The position numbers and the translations under genes were made by a program. This document shows, piece after piece, positions 6,762 through 17,667 of a DNA stretch of 64,000 nucleotides (positions are counted from its first letter, which is position 1; each line of letters begins with the position of its first letter). The notes under the pieces were generated by a model, which was given only the letters and a program-made list of their open reading frames with translations, was not told the DNA's origin and did no database searches. This DNA is from Ralstonia pickettii. GTDB taxonomy: Bacteria > Pseudomonadota > Gammaproteobacteria > Burkholderiales > Burkholderiaceae. The stretch covers positions 62,001 to 126,000 of the forward strand of contig NZ_MCGB01000057.1 of assembly GCF_001699815.1 (NCBI RefSeq), written 5' to 3'.

Positions 6762-8300
6762 TTACACGTACACCACCTTGTAGCGGCGGCCGATGCGCTG
6801 CCACTCATCGGCTTCCTTCGTCAGGCTGTATTCCACCAGCGGATTCTGCTCGATCCAGTTCTTGGGCAGCTCGACTTCGAAACCGCCTTCGTTCAGTTCG
6901 CCCTCGCTATGGCGCACGCGCAAGCCCGGCAACTGGATCGCTCCGCGCCTGCGGCACAGCACAAACGCCAGACGCAGGCTGAACAGCATCCGCCAATCCA
7001 GGAACTTGCCGCCGCCCGAAAGCTTGCCCAGCTTGCCGGCGTGGCCCAGCAGCAGCGTTGCCAGGCGCGCTTGGTCTGTCCTGGAAAAACCCGGCATATC
7101 GGCATGGCTGGCGATGTACGCCGAGTGCTTGTGGTACCCGCTGTGCGAGATGCTCATGCCGATCTCGTGCAGGTTTGCCGCCCAACCGAGCAGCGCGAGA
7201 TTGTCTTCGCGGCGCTCATCGGGCGGATCGGGAAACTGCGACAACAGCGCCGTCGCCGCATCGCGTACCCGGCTTGCCTGCGCACGGTCGACGTTGTAAC
7301 GGCGCATGAACTGTTCGATCGTCACCGTGCGCATGTCTTCATGATGCGTACGGCCGAGCAGGTCATACAGCACGCCCAGGCGCAAGGCGCCATCGGTCAC
7401 GTCCATACGGTCGACATCGAGTTCCGCAAACACGCCCAGCATGATCGACAGGCCGCCCGGCAGCACCGGAATCCGGTCCGCCTTCAGGCCGTTGAGCTTC
7501 AGGCGGTTGGTGTTCTCTGACTTGACGAGCGCGCGCTTCAGGCGCTCCAGCCCTTCACGCGTAATACCGTGTTCGTTGCTCTTGTCATTGAAGCCGTTCA
7601 GCTCGATCAGCTCAGCCAGCGCACGCGCCGTCCCCGATGACCCGACGGCCTGCGTCCAGCCAGCCGTGCGGTACTGCTGCACGAGCACCTGGATCTCGCG
7701 ACGCGCGGCCAGCTCGGCCTGCTTCATCGCGTATTCATCAACGTTGCCGTTCGGAAAGAAATGCCGGCTGTGCGAAACGCAACCGATGTACAGCGACTCC
7801 ATCAGCTTGGGCTTGTAGCCGTTGCCGATAATGAACTCGGTGGAGCCGCCGCCGATGTCGACGACGAGCCGGTTGCCCTGGCACGCCGGTGCGTCATGCG
7901 ATGCACCGAGATAGATCAGGCGTGCCTCTTCGCGGCCCGCAATCACCTCGATGGGAAACCCTAGCGCGGCTTCCGCCTCGATCAGGAATTCCTGCGCGTT
8001 CTTGGCCACGCGCAAGGTGTTAGTGGCCACGGCCCGGATATGCTCGGGGGAAAAATCACGCAAGCGATCGCCAAAGCGGCGCAAGGCGTCGACGCCGCGC
8101 CGGCGCGCGGGCTGATCCAGGTATTTATCTTGCGTAAGCCCGGCAGCCAAACGCACCGGTTCGCGCAGCGCATCGACCTGGAAGATCTGGGTACTGCTGG
8201 CACCGTTGGCACCAAGGGTTTCGTCGACGCGGCCGATCATCAGCCGGAAGCTGTTGGAGCCCATGTCGACAGCAGCCAGCAGACGGGGGGTGGGACTCAT
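6762..8300 (-). CDS. ppx: Exopolyphosphatase Ppx/GppA
   Basis: A 512-residue ASKHA-fold phosphatase. The N-terminal AAVDMGSNSFRLMIGR phosphate loop and the VVDIGGGSTEFIIG motif define the Ppx/GppA family, and a C-terminal HD-like helical region (LHEIGMSISHSGYHKHSAYI) matches long Ppx enzymes. It releases Pi from the ends of polyphosphate and may also hydrolyse pppGpp. ATG 8300 gives the family start MSPTPRLLAAVD. It is divergent from ppk, with a region holding PhoB-box-like repeats between them, so synthesis and breakdown of polyphosphate are controlled from one intergenic region. Confidence 0.93.
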   Translation of the reverse strand: MSPTPRLLAAVDMGSNSFRLMIGRVDETLGANGASSTQIFQVDALREPVRLAAGLTQDKYLDQPARRRGVDALRRFGDRLRDFSPEHIRAVATNTLRVAKNAQEFLIEAEAALGFPIEVIAGREEARLIYLGASHDAPACQGNRLVVDIGGGSTEFIIGNGYKPKLMESLYIGCVSHSRHFFPNGNVDEYAMKQAELAARREIQVLVQQYRTAGWTQAVGSSGTARALAELIELNGFNDKSNEHGITREGLERLKRALVKSENTNRLKLNGLKADRIPVLPGGLSIMLGVFAELDVDRMDVTDGALRLGVLYDLLGRTHHEDMRTVTIEQFMRRYNVDRAQASRVRDAATALLSQFPDPPDERREDNLALLGWAANLHEIGMSISHSGYHKHSAYIASHADMPGFSRTDQARLATLLLGHAGKLGKLSGGGKFLDWRMLFSLRLAFVLCRRRGAIQLPGLRVRHSEGELNEGGFEVELPKNWIEQNPLVEYSLTKEADEWQRIGRRYKVVYV

Positions 8301-8381
8301 GAATGAAAACGGGTGAGGAGCAGAATCAGGGGCGTGGGGTATTGTCGTTCGAAACAATGCGCAACAAAATATGTCTTTATT

Positions 8382-8424
8382 GTGTCCCGAACGTGACAAA
8401 TCCAATGTGTCACAAATTTGACAC
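8382..8424. promoter_or_regulatory. Paired PhoB-box-like repeats between ppx and ppk
   Basis: Two pairs of heptamers are each in 11-bp register: GTGTCCC (8382) with GTGACAA (8393), and GTGTCAC (8407) with TTGACAC (8418). The second pair shares TTGACAC with the olsB box. For the ppx direction, the AT-rich hexamer TATTTT (8371-8366, minus) lies exactly 10 bp from the first pair. The boxes look real, but which gene each serves is not resolved. Confidence 0.55.
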
Positions 8425-8469
8425 TGAACTATGAAAAAGTGGCCAGATCGTCATCCGTCAGAACACAAC

Positions 8470-10641
8470 ATGTCGACATTGCCCGCGGGCGATCTGCTCA
8501 ATCGCGAACTGGGCATCCTGGAGTTCAATGCCCGTGTGCTCGCCCAGGCCGCCGACCCGGGTGTGCCGCTGATGGAGCGGCTGAAATTCATCTGCATCGT
8601 CTCGAGCAATCTCGATGAGTTCTTTGAAATCCGCATTGCCGGATTGAAGGAGCAGATGCGCGACAACCCTTCGTCGGTCACGCCCGACGGGCTGTCGGTG
8701 CAGCAGGCATTTGGCGTGGTCTCGGAGCGGGTGAGGCAACTGGTCGCGCAACAGTATGCCATGTTGCAGGAGGAGATCCTGCCGTTGCTGGAGAAGGAAG
8801 GCGTCTTCTTCCACATGACCACCAATTGGAATGAAGCCCAGCGCGCCTGGTGTCGCAGTTTCTTCCAGCGCGAGCTGGTGCCCATCCTGACCCCGATGGC
8901 TCTTGACCCAGCGCACCCGTTCCCACGCGTGCTCAACAAGAGCCTGAACTTCATCATCGAGCTGTCGGGCAAGGATGCATTCGGCCGTGAGGCTGAACTG
9001 GCCATCGTGCAGGCCCCGCGTGCCCTGCCCCGGCTTGTGCAGATGCCGCCGGAACTGTCGGGCTACCCGTATGGGTTCGTGCTGCTGTCGTCGTTCATGC
9101 AGGGCTTTGTGCATGAGCTGTTCCCGCAGATCGACGTACATGGCTGCTACCAATTCCGCGTGACGCGCAACTCCGACCTGTTTGTGTCGGAAGATGAAAT
9201 CACGGACTTGCGCGAAGCGCTGCAGGGTGAACTGTCCACGCGCCACTTCGGCGACGCAGTGCGCCTGGAAATCGCACACGACACGTCGCCCGCGCTGGTG
9301 GTGCGACTGCTGCAGGAGTTCGGCCTGACCGACGCGGACTGCTACCGCGTCAAAGGGCCTGTGAACCTGGTGCGCCTGCTGCAGGTGCCCGACATGGTCG
9401 ACAAACCGGTGCTGAAATACCCGCCGCACGTGCCGGCAACGGTCAGGCAGGTGGCCAACAGTTCCAACGTGTTTGACGCCATCCGCCAGGGCGACATCCT
9501 GCTGCACCATCCATACGAAAGCTTCACGCCCGTGCTGGAGCTGCTGCAGCAGGCAGCGCGCGACCCTGACGTAGTCGCAATCAAGCAGACCGTCTACCGC
9601 ACCGGCAACGAATCCACGGTGATGGAAGCGCTCATCAAAGCTGCGCACAACGGTAAGGAGGTGACCGTCGTCGTCGAACTGCTCGCGCGCTTTGACGAAG
9701 AGACGAACATCAACTGGGCGGACCAGCTTGAATCGGCCGGCGCTCATGTCGTGTATGGCGTGGTCGGTCACAAGTGCCACGCGAAGATGCTGCTGGTGGT
9801 GCGCCGCGAAGTGTCCGGCAAGGGCAAGGCCGTCAGGCTGCGCCGCTACGCGCATCTGGGCACGGGCAACTACCACCCCAAGACCGCCCGCCTCTACACC
9901 GACTTCGGCCTGATGACGGCGAACGAGCAGATCTGCGAAGACGTGCATCACGTGTTCCAGTTGCTCACGGGCACGGGCGCACAGGTCAAGCTGCATCATC
10001 TGTGGCACTCGCCATTCACGATGCACGACAACCTGATCGAGCATATTCGAGCTGAAGCGCGTGCCGCTCGCGCAGGCAAACGTGCGCGCATCATCGGCAA
10101 AATGAATGCACTGCTGGAGCCGGCCATCATCGACGAGCTGTACAAGGCGTCGCGGGCGGGCGTGAAGGTCGACTTGATCGTGCGCGGTGTGTGCGCGCTC
10201 AAGCCGGGCGTGCCGGGGCTGTCGGAGAACATCAGCGTGCGCTCCATCGTCGGGCGTTTCCTGGAGCACCACCGCGTCTACTACTTTCATGCCGGCGGCG
10301 AGGAAGTCGTCTACCTCTCCAGCGCCGACTGGATGGACCGCAACCTGTTCCGTCGTGTGGAAGTAGCCTTCCCCGTGCTCGATCGCAAGCTTAAGGCACG
10401 TGTCATCAAGGAAAGCCTGCAGGTGCATCTGCGCGACAACGCATCGGCGTGGGTCATGCAGCAGGATGGACGCTACGTCCAGCGCCAGACGCGCGGCAAG
10501 CACGTGCGCGTCAGCCAGTTGGAACTCCTGAACCTCTTCTCGCCGCAGGCTGCGGCGGCGGCGGAGACGGCTGCCGCAGTGGCGGCGGCAACGGCCGCTG
10601 AGGCGCCGGTGCGCGCTCCGGTGGAGATCTCCGCAGGCTGA
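8470..10641 (+). CDS. ppk: Polyphosphate kinase PPK1
   Basis: A 723-residue PPK1, which polymerises ATP gamma-phosphate into polyphosphate at the membrane. The N-terminal helical domain (LLNRELGILEFNARVL) is followed by the head domain and two PLD-like catalytic domains. KQTVYRTGNESTVMEALIKA and RRYAHLGTGNYHPKTARLYT carry conserved phospholipase-D-like residues, the latter with the autophosphorylated histidine region. The C-terminus ends in an Ala-rich tail of about 40 residues. ATG 8470 is preferred over 8431 because the upstream ATG would place the start almost on the PhoB-like box and adds non-family residues. Confidence 0.94.
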   Translation: MSTLPAGDLLNRELGILEFNARVLAQAADPGVPLMERLKFICIVSSNLDEFFEIRIAGLKEQMRDNPSSVTPDGLSVQQAFGVVSERVRQLVAQQYAMLQEEILPLLEKEGVFFHMTTNWNEAQRAWCRSFFQRELVPILTPMALDPAHPFPRVLNKSLNFIIELSGKDAFGREAELAIVQAPRALPRLVQMPPELSGYPYGFVLLSSFMQGFVHELFPQIDVHGCYQFRVTRNSDLFVSEDEITDLREALQGELSTRHFGDAVRLEIAHDTSPALVVRLLQEFGLTDADCYRVKGPVNLVRLLQVPDMVDKPVLKYPPHVPATVRQVANSSNVFDAIRQGDILLHHPYESFTPVLELLQQAARDPDVVAIKQTVYRTGNESTVMEALIKAAHNGKEVTVVVELLARFDEETNINWADQLESAGAHVVYGVVGHKCHAKMLLVVRREVSGKGKAVRLRRYAHLGTGNYHPKTARLYTDFGLMTANEQICEDVHHVFQLLTGTGAQVKLHHLWHSPFTMHDNLIEHIRAEARAARAGKRARIIGKMNALLEPAIIDELYKASRAGVKVDLIVRGVCALKPGVPGLSENISVRSIVGRFLEHHRVYYFHAGGEEVVYLSSADWMDRNLFRRVEVAFPVLDRKLKARVIKESLQVHLRDNASAWVMQQDGRYVQRQTRGKHVRVSQLELLNLFSPQAAAAAETAAAVAAATAAEAPVRAPVEISAG

Positions 10642-10662
10642 TCCACCGGCCTGCCGGCAAAC

Positions 10663-10692
10663 AAAAACGCACGCTCACCAGCGTGCGTTTTT
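10663..10692. terminator. Bidirectional terminator between ppk and phoR
   Basis: AAAAACGCACGCT pairs with AGCGTGCGTTTTT (13 bp) around a 4-nt loop. It is flanked by A and T tracts and serves the convergent ppk and phoR. Confidence 0.92.
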
Positions 10693-10723
10693 CATCGGAT
10701 CAATGGATCGAAAGTACGGGCGA

Positions 10724-12052
10724 TCAGGCGACGCGCTCATCAGCAACGGAGGCGCTGCGCACGATCGTGCGCTCTGGCGGGAAGACGGCGCGGAAGGTGC
10801 TGCCCTTGCCGTGCTCGCTGGTCACCTGCAACTCTCCACCGTGGCGCGACAGCACGTGCTTGACGATAGCCAAGCCTAGGCCGGTACCCCCGGTGTCGCG
10901 TGAACGGCTGCGGTCCACGCGATAGAAACGCTCGGTCAGCCGCGGGATATGCTCGGGTGCAATGCCAATCCCCGTGTCGGTGACGGAGTACACCGCGTGC
11001 CCGTCGCGCACGCCCCAATCGAGACGGATCGTGCCGCCATCCGGCGTATAGCGCACCGCGTTGGATGCCAGGTTGCTGAACGCGGAAAGCAATTCAAGCT
11101 CGGCGCCGCACACGCTCACGGCCGGATCGCATGTCATGCTGACGGTGTGCCGGCCCGCCGACAGCGCTTCGATATCGTGCTGGAGCTGCAGCATCATGCG
11201 CTGCATCGGCACCGGCGCCAGAGACGGCGGCTCGGGATTGCCTTCGAGCGTGGCGAGCGCCAGCAAGTCTTCCACCAGATGCTGCATGCGCATGGCCTGC
11301 GTGTGCATCATGTCCAGGTAGCGCCGCTTGTCTTCTTCCGGCAGCGGGATATCGCGCACCGTCTCGAGAAAGCCCGAGAGCACGGTCAGCGGTGTCTTCA
11401 GCTCGTGCGAGACGTTGGCCACGAAATCGCGGCGCATCGCTTCGGTGTTCTCCAGCTTGGTGATGTCCTGAGACACCAGCAGCTTGCGGTCTTCGCCATA
11501 CGGCAAGATCTGGGCGGAGATGATGCTTTGCTTGTGCGGGCCCACGTCATGCATGGTGAGCGGCTCCTCGAACTCGCCGCGCGCCAGGTAGCGCACGAAC
11601 TCCGGTCGGCGGATCAGGTGGGTAATGCGTTGGCGCAGATCACGCTTGGCAGAGAGCCCGAAGTGCTCTTCGGCTACCGCGTTGCACCATTCGATCTGGT
11701 CTTCACCGTCAAGCATCAGCACGCCGTTGGGCGATGCCTGAATGGCCTGGATGAAGCGGCTGTGCTGTTGTTCGACTTGCAGCACCTGGGTGCGCCAGCC
11801 CTTCATCAAACGGTGCAGGCGGTAGTAGACCTCGCCCCACAGGCCGAGCGCGCTGGGGATCTCGCCATAGGCCGGCGAGTCCAGCACGCGCCACAGGCGC
11901 TGGATCTGGTAGATGTAATACAGGAGCATCGCTAACAGCATGGCGCTGAGCACCGCCAGCGCAGCGACGTGGTCGACGAAGATATACAGGCATGCCGTGA
12001 CGATGCCCATGAGGGCGGCAAAGACGGCAAAGCGGGTCCAGAAGACGTTCAT
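10724..12052 (-). CDS. phoR: Phosphate regulon sensor histidine kinase PhoR
   Basis: A 442-residue membrane kinase. Two N-terminal membrane segments (about 5-60) are followed by a basic/aromatic linker, a PAS domain (about 95-200, IQASPNGVLMLDGEDQIEW), the HisKA box FVANVSHELKTPLTVL and the ATPase motifs N (SNLASNAVRYTP), G1 (VTDTGIGI) and G2 (TGGTGLGLAIV). This is the PhoR architecture: it reads Pst/PhoU status rather than phosphate itself and phosphorylates PhoB. It is the last gene of the pst-pho operon, 94 bp after phoB. Confidence 0.95.
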   Translation of the reverse strand: MNVFWTRFAVFAALMGIVTACLYIFVDHVAALAVLSAMLLAMLLYYIYQIQRLWRVLDSPAYGEIPSALGLWGEVYYRLHRLMKGWRTQVLQVEQQHSRFIQAIQASPNGVLMLDGEDQIEWCNAVAEEHFGLSAKRDLRQRITHLIRRPEFVRYLARGEFEEPLTMHDVGPHKQSIISAQILPYGEDRKLLVSQDITKLENTEAMRRDFVANVSHELKTPLTVLSGFLETVRDIPLPEEDKRRYLDMMHTQAMRMQHLVEDLLALATLEGNPEPPSLAPVPMQRMMLQLQHDIEALSAGRHTVSMTCDPAVSVCGAELELLSAFSNLASNAVRYTPDGGTIRLDWGVRDGHAVYSVTDTGIGIAPEHIPRLTERFYRVDRSRSRDTGGTGLGLAIVKHVLSRHGGELQVTSEHGKGSTFRAVFPPERTIVRSASVADERVA

Positions 12053-12146
12053 GAAAGCATTTTATGCGCTGGACCGCGACGGGCGTGTGAACGCGCGATG
12101 GAAAAAGAACCGGCTCGCGCGTTCGCCTGACGGATGCGTTATTGCG

Positions 12147-12860
12147 TTACTGCCCCGGATTGCGCGCGAGGCGATAGCCGCTGCCGCGCACGGTTTCGAT
12201 CATGTTGCTGTAGCCGCCCGGAGCGAGCGCTGCGCGAAGGCGCTTGATGTGCACGTCCACCGTGCGCTCTTCCACGAAGACGTGGTCGCCCCACACCTGG
12301 TCGAGCAACTGCGAGCGGCTGTGCACGCGCTCCGGATGCGTCATCAGGAAATGCAGCAGGCGGAACTCCGTCGGTCCGAGGTCCAGCTTGATCGGGTTTT
12401 CCGCCTCGACGTTCGTGGCCGTCACGCGGTGCGTGGCCGGGTCCAGCTTCAAGCCGTTGATCGCCACCACGTCGTCGGTCAGCTGCGGCGCGCGGCGGCG
12501 CAGCACCGCTTTGATGCGTGCGAGCAGTTCCTTGGGCGAGAACGGCTTGGTGACGTAATCGTCCGCGCCGCTGTCCAGACCCATGATCTTGTCCTGCTCT
12601 TCGCTGCGGGCCGTCAGCATGATGATCGGGATCTGCCGCGTGCGCTCGTTGGCACGCAGCTCCTTGGCGAACATCACGCCCGATTTGCCCGGCAGCATCC
12701 AATCGAGCAGGACGAGGTCGGGCAACACGTCGCTCATCAGCGACAGCGCCTGCTCGGCGTTATACGCGCGGATCGGGTAGTGCCCTGCGTGCTGCAGGTT
12801 CACGGCGATCAGCTCGGCGATCGCCGGTTCGTCTTCTACGACGAGAATACTGCTCGGCAT
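12147..12860 (-). CDS. phoB: Phosphate regulon response regulator PhoB
   Basis: A 237-residue OmpR/PhoB-type regulator. The receiver domain has the acidic pair EDE, the phospho-acceptor Asp in LVLLDWMLPGKSG and the Lys in TKPFSPKEL. The C-terminal winged helix contains the recognition segment EERTVDVHIKRLRAAL. It binds Pho boxes when phosphorylated by PhoR. The start is taken as ATG 12860 because GGAG lies 8 nt upstream; the GTG at 12866 would be too close to it. Its likely sites in this window are upstream of pstS, olsB and ppk/ppx. Confidence 0.95.
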   Translation of the reverse strand: MPSSILVVEDEPAIAELIAVNLQHAGHYPIRAYNAEQALSLMSDVLPDLVLLDWMLPGKSGVMFAKELRANERTRQIPIIMLTARSEEQDKIMGLDSGADDYVTKPFSPKELLARIKAVLRRRAPQLTDDVVAINGLKLDPATHRVTATNVEAENPIKLDLGPTEFRLLHFLMTHPERVHSRSQLLDQVWGDHVFVEERTVDVHIKRLRAALAPGGYSNMIETVRGSGYRLARNPGQ

Positions 12861-12884
12861 GCTCACGTCTCCAGTCCTGCCTTC

Positions 12885-13598
12885 TTATTCGCCTTCGCCC
12901 AGGATCTCGCGCTCCAGCGCCTCGCGCCCGGCATGCCGGACGTCGGTTCCCTTGACGATGTAGATAATAAACTCGGCGATGTTCTTGGCATGATCGCCGA
13001 TACGTTCGATGGCCTTGGCAATGAACAGCAGATCCAGCGCCACCGAAATCGTGCGCGGGTTCTCCATCATGTACGTGATGAGTTCGCGCATGAAGCCGCG
13101 GAATTCCTCATCGATGGCCTTGTCTTCCTGCAGGATCGATACGGCGGCAGTGATGTCCAGGCGCGCGAAGGCGTCGAGCGCGTGGCGCAGGATGGTTGCG
13201 GCCATCTCGCCCGAGCGTTCGACGCCAGCGTAGTTCAGCGCGTGTGCGGACGGGTCCTGCATGAGGCGTTTGGTGCGCTTCGCAATCTTCGCGGCCTCGT
13301 CGCCGGCGCGCTCCAGATTGGTGATGGTCTTCGAGATAGCCATGACCAGACGCAAGTCGCGGGCGGTCGGCTGGCGGCGCGCAATGATGTTGTTGCAGTC
13401 GCCGTCGATCTCGATCTCGAGCGCATTGATCTCCTGCTCCACCGCGAGCACCTGATCACACATCGCGGTGTCGAAGTTGGCCAGCGCGCGCATCGCGCGG
13501 GCAATCTGCGCTTCCACCAGACCGCCCATCTGCAGCACCTTGGTGCTGATCGAGGTCAGGTCGGTGTCAAACTGCGATGACAGATGTTTTTCAGACAT
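12885..13598 (-). CDS. phoU: Phosphate transport regulator PhoU
   Basis: A 237-residue all-helical protein made of two repeated PhoU three-helix bundles. The metal-binding motif ERAGDEAAKIA occurs in the first half and ERIGDHAKNIAEF in the second. It links the Pst transporter to PhoR, keeping PhoR in phosphatase mode when phosphate is plentiful and limiting transport. It lies 24 bp before phoB and 40 bp after pstB in one operon. Confidence 0.95.
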   Translation of the reverse strand: MSEKHLSSQFDTDLTSISTKVLQMGGLVEAQIARAMRALANFDTAMCDQVLAVEQEINALEIEIDGDCNNIIARRQPTARDLRLVMAISKTITNLERAGDEAAKIAKRTKRLMQDPSAHALNYAGVERSGEMAATILRHALDAFARLDITAAVSILQEDKAIDEEFRGFMRELITYMMENPRTISVALDLLFIAKAIERIGDHAKNIAEFIIYIVKGTDVRHAGREALEREILGEGE

Positions 13599-13638
13599 CG
13601 GTTTCTCCTTGTCGCTTCAGCTTCAGCGTTGTTGCAGG

Positions 13639-14426
<788 letters not shown>

Positions 14427-14430
<4 letters not shown>

Positions 14431-15353
14431 TTCTTGGTGAACAAGGCACGCGCGAGGACGTTCAGCCCCAGCACACCCAGCGTAATCAGGAACACCCCGG
14501 CCCAGGCCAATTGCTGCCATTCGGGGAACGGGCTCATCGCAAACTTGAAGATGACGGTCGGCAGCGTGGCCACCGGCTGATTCAGATCCAGGCTCCAGAA
14601 CTGGTTGTTCAGCGCGGTGAAGAGCAGCGGCGCGGTTTCGCCGGCAATGCGGGCCACAGCCAGCAGCACACCGGTAATCACGCCGGCGTACGACGCCTTC
14701 AGCGTAATCGACAGGATCATCTTCCACTTGGGCGTGCCGAGCGCCATGGCGGCTTCACGCATCGCGTTGGGCACCAGGTTGAGCATGTTCTCGGTCGTGC
14801 GAACCACGATCGGAATCTGCAGCAGCGCCAGCGCGATCACACCGGCAATGCCCGAGAAGTGCTGCACGCGCGCCACCACGACGGCGTACACGAACAGGCC
14901 GATCACGATGGACGGCGCCGACAGCAGAATGTCGTTGATGAAACGCGTGGCGCTCGCCAGCATCGACGTCTTGCCGTACTCGGCCAGATAGATGCCGGCC
15001 AGGATGCCCAGCGGCGTGCCGATCAGGGTGGCCATGCCCACCAGCAACAACGAACCTGCGATGGCGTTGGCGAGGCCGCCTCCCGGCGTGTCGGGCGCCG
15101 GCGTCATCTCCGTGAAGAGCGACATCGACAGGCCGCCCACACCCAGCGAGAGCGTGGTCCACAGAATCCAAGCCAGCCACACCAGGCCGAAAGCCATGGC
15201 GGCAAGCGACAGTGCCAGCGCAATCCCGTTGACGTTGCGGCGGCGCGCCTGCAGGTGGGCCTTGATCTTTTCAGAGTCGGCGCGGACGGCAGGGATGGAA
15301 GGCATACGCATGGTATTGGGTCTCATAGCGTCAGGCAGATCGTGTTGGTTCAC
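14427..15353 (-). CDS. pstA: Phosphate ABC transporter permease PstA
   Basis: A 308-residue inner-membrane permease with about six membrane segments and the EAA loop ([15 protein letters not shown]) that contacts PstB. It starts with GTG at 15353, overlapping the pstC stop by 4 nt, and ends overlapping pstB by 4 nt, so pstC-A-B are translated as a coupled set. The cytoplasmic N-terminal extension of about 40 residues before the first membrane segment is normal for this family. Confidence 0.95.
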
Positions 15354-16324
15354 TTCTGACCCTCGCTCTTCTGCAGGCGCAGAAGGAGCAGCTTGGAGGC
15401 CGCCAGCACGATGAACGTGATGACAAACAGGATCAAGCCCAGCTCCATGAGCGCCGCGGTATGCAGGCCCTGGCCCGCTTCCGCAAATTCATTGGCCAGC
15501 GCCGAGGTAATGCTGTTACCCGGCGAGAACAACGAGACATCTGCCAGCAGGTTGGTGTTGCCGATCACGAACGTCACGGCCATGGTCTCGCCGAGGGCGC
15601 GGCCCAGGCCCAGCATCACACCACCGATCACGCCCGCCTTGGTGTACGGCAGCACCACGTTCCACATGACTTCCCACGTCGTGCAGCCCACCCCGTAGGC
15701 GGATTCCTTGAGCAGCGTCGGCGTGACCTCGAACACGTCGCGCATCACCGCCGAGATGTACGGGATGATCATGATCGCCAGGATCACCCCGGCACACAGG
15801 AGGCCGATGCCGATCGGCGCGCCCTGAAACAGCGCCCCGACGACAGGGATCTTGCCGACGGTCGCGGCCAGCGGCTTTTGAAAGTATTCGCCAAAAATCG
15901 GCGCAAACACGAGCAGCCCCCACATGCCGTACACGATGGATGGCACTGCGGCGAGCAGCTCAATGGCGGTACCCAGCGGTCGGCGCAGCCAGGCCGGCGA
16001 CAGCTCGGTCAAGAACAGGGCAATGCCGAAGCTCACAGGCACGGCAATGATGAGCGCGATCAGCGATGTGACCAGGGTGCCGTAGATGGGCACCAGCGCG
16101 CCATAGATGTCGGAGGGCGGATCCCACTCCGAATTCCACAGGAACGACAGGCCGAATTTCTGAATCGTGGGCCAGGAGCTGATGATGAGCGAGATGATGA
16201 TACCGCCCAGCAGCAGCAGCGTAACGATTGCGGCAAGGCGGGTCATACCGCCGAACACCAGGTCGCCGAGGCGGCTGGGTGCTCGCATACGGGAAGCGCC
16301 GGAGGAATCAGAGAGCGTGGCCAT
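15350..16324 (-). CDS. pstC: Phosphate ABC transporter permease PstC
   Basis: A 324-residue permease with about six membrane segments. The EAA loop is recognisable ([20 protein letters not shown]), and an early segment [20 protein letters not shown] is characteristic of PstC. It pairs with PstA to form the channel. It lies 120 bp after pstS, with no clear terminator between them, so it is in the same operon. Confidence 0.95.
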   Translation of the reverse strand: MATLSDSSGASRMRAPSRLGDLVFGGMTRLAAIVTLLLLGGIIISLIISSWPTIQKFGLSFLWNSEWDPPSDIYGALVPIYGTLVTSLIALIIAVPVSFGIALFLTELSPAWLRRPLGTAIELLAAVPSIVYGMWGLLVFAPIFGEYFQKPLAATVGKIPVVGALFQGAPIGIGLLCAGVILAIMIIPYISAVMRDVFEVTPTLLKESAYGVGCTTWEVMWNVVLPYTKAGVIGGVMLGLGRALGETMAVTFVIGNTNLLADVSLFSPGNSITSALANEFAEAGQGLHTAALMELGLILFVITFIVLAASKLLLLRLQKSEGQK

Positions 16325-16444
16325 GAGGGAAACCGGTCAGCCGTGAAAGAAGCTTTTGAAATGATGCGGGCGGCCGATTCGTACCGACCTCCCGCACCTA
16401 GTGCTGCATCTAGTTACGAGCCGTTATGCAGCAGGCAGCGGTCA

Positions 16445-17476
16445 CTAGTTGTAGACAACCTTGCCCGATGCATCCTTCACGCTCGACTTCCACGTTGCGC
16501 GGATCTGGTTCTTCACAGCGTCCGGCAGCGGCACGTAGTCCAGGCTCTTGGCGGCGTCGTCACCACCCTTGTAGGCCCAGTCGAAGAACTTCATGACTTC
16601 AGCGCCCTGCTCCGGCTTGGCTTGCGTCTTGTGCAGCAGGATGAACGTGGCACCAGCGATCGGCCATGCGTCCTTACCCGGTTCGTCCGTCAGGATCTGG
16701 TAGTACGACTTGCTCCACTCGGCGCCGGCGGCTGCGGCCTTGAAGGCTTCTGCGGTCGGTTTCACCACGGCGCCCGCCTTGTTCTGCAGGTTCACGTACG
16801 TCATCTTGTTCTGCTTGGCGTAGGCGTACTCAACGTAGCCCACTGCGCCACCCAGACGCTGCACGAAAGCGGCCACGCCTTCGTTGCCCTTGCCACCCGT
16901 ACCCGTCGGCCAGTTCACGGTCGTGCCTTCGCCGACCTTGCTCTTCCACTCGGCATTGACCTTCGACAGGTAGTTCGTGAAGATGAACGAAGTGCCCGAA
17001 CCGTCAGCACGGCGCACCACCAGGATGTCCTGGTCCGGCAGCTTGGCCTTCGGGTTCAGCTTGGCGATGGCCGGATCGTTCCACTTCTTGATCTTGCCCA
17101 GGTAGATGTCACCCAGCAATTGGCCGTTCAGCGTCAGCTCGCCCGGCTTCACGCCCGGCAGGTTGATCACGGGCACCACGCCGCCGATCACAGTCGGGAA
17201 CTGGATCAGGCCATCCTTGTTCAACTCTTCGTCCTTCAGCGGCATATCCGATGCGCCGAAGTCGACGGTCTTGGCGGTGATCTGCTTGATGCCGCCCGAC
17301 GAACCGATACCTTGGTAGTTCACCTTGGTTTGGGTCGCCTTGTTGTAGTCGGCCGCCCACTTGTTGTAGACGGGTGCCGGGAACGTTGCGCCTGCGCCAG
17401 TGATGTCAACAGCGAATGCGGCACCAGCGAAAGCCAGCGCAGCCACGCCAGCGATTGCGGTTTTGACCAGTTTCAT
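16445..17476 (-). CDS. pstS: Periplasmic phosphate-binding protein PstS
   Basis: A 343-residue precursor with a Sec signal peptide ([22 protein letters not shown], split as about 22 residues before VDITGAG). The mature protein has the PstS phosphate-contact segments [28 protein letters not shown] and [16 protein letters not shown]. The ribosome site GGAG lies 5 nt before ATG. It is the first gene of pstSCAB-phoU-phoB-phoR and is preceded by two PhoB boxes, one with an ideally placed -10. Confidence 0.97.
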   Translation of the reverse strand: MKLVKTAIAGVAALAFAGAAFAVDITGAGATFPAPVYNKWAADYNKATQTKVNYQGIGSSGGIKQITAKTVDFGASDMPLKDEELNKDGLIQFPTVIGGVVPVINLPGVKPGELTLNGQLLGDIYLGKIKKWNDPAIAKLNPKAKLPDQDILVVRRADGSGTSFIFTNYLSKVNAEWKSKVGEGTTVNWPTGTGGKGNEGVAAFVQRLGGAVGYVEYAYAKQNKMTYVNLQNKAGAVVKPTAEAFKAAAAGAEWSKSYYQILTDEPGKDAWPIAGATFILLHKTQAKPEQGAEVMKFFDWAYKGGDDAAKSLDYVPLPDAVKNQIRATWKSSVKDASGKVVYN

Positions 17477-17502
17477 GAGTTCTCCAGAGGAGCGGTTGAG
17501 CG

Positions 17503-17558
17503 ATGACAGATTTTTGACATCCGAACTTTAGGCCGCTCAAATGACAGTTCTGTGACAA
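17503..17558 (-). promoter_or_regulatory. Two PhoB boxes and promoter of the pst-pho operon
   Basis: Read on the minus strand, box 1 is TTGTCAC-AGAA-CTGTCAT (17558-17541) and box 2 is ATGTCAA-AAAT-CTGTCAT (17520-17503). Both have the 7-4-7 layout. A -10 TAAAGT (17530-17525) begins exactly 10 bp after box 1. Box 2 lies downstream of this -10, within the leader. Confidence 0.9.
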
Positions 17559-17615
17559 CACGAAAACTTCTCATAGCCGGCCTGCACGGCAGGAAAGTCG
17601 ACCCCCACGCATAAA

Positions 17616-17639
17616 AAAAGCGGCCCGGAGGCCGCTTTT
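17616..17639 (-). terminator. Terminator after glmM
   Basis: AAAAGCGGCC pairs with GGCCGCTTTT around a 4-nt loop. Read on the minus strand the stem ends in a T-tract. It isolates the pst promoter from glmM. Confidence 0.88.
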
Positions 17640-17667
17640 CGACATGTTTGCTTGATCTGGCAACAAC

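Noticed and set aside
15461-17506. A plus-strand open frame of 681 codons opposite pstC/pstS, and similar long frames opposite ppk and phoR/phoB/phoU
   Set aside because: Codon bias and domain content match only the opposite-strand genes; these are high-GC shadows.
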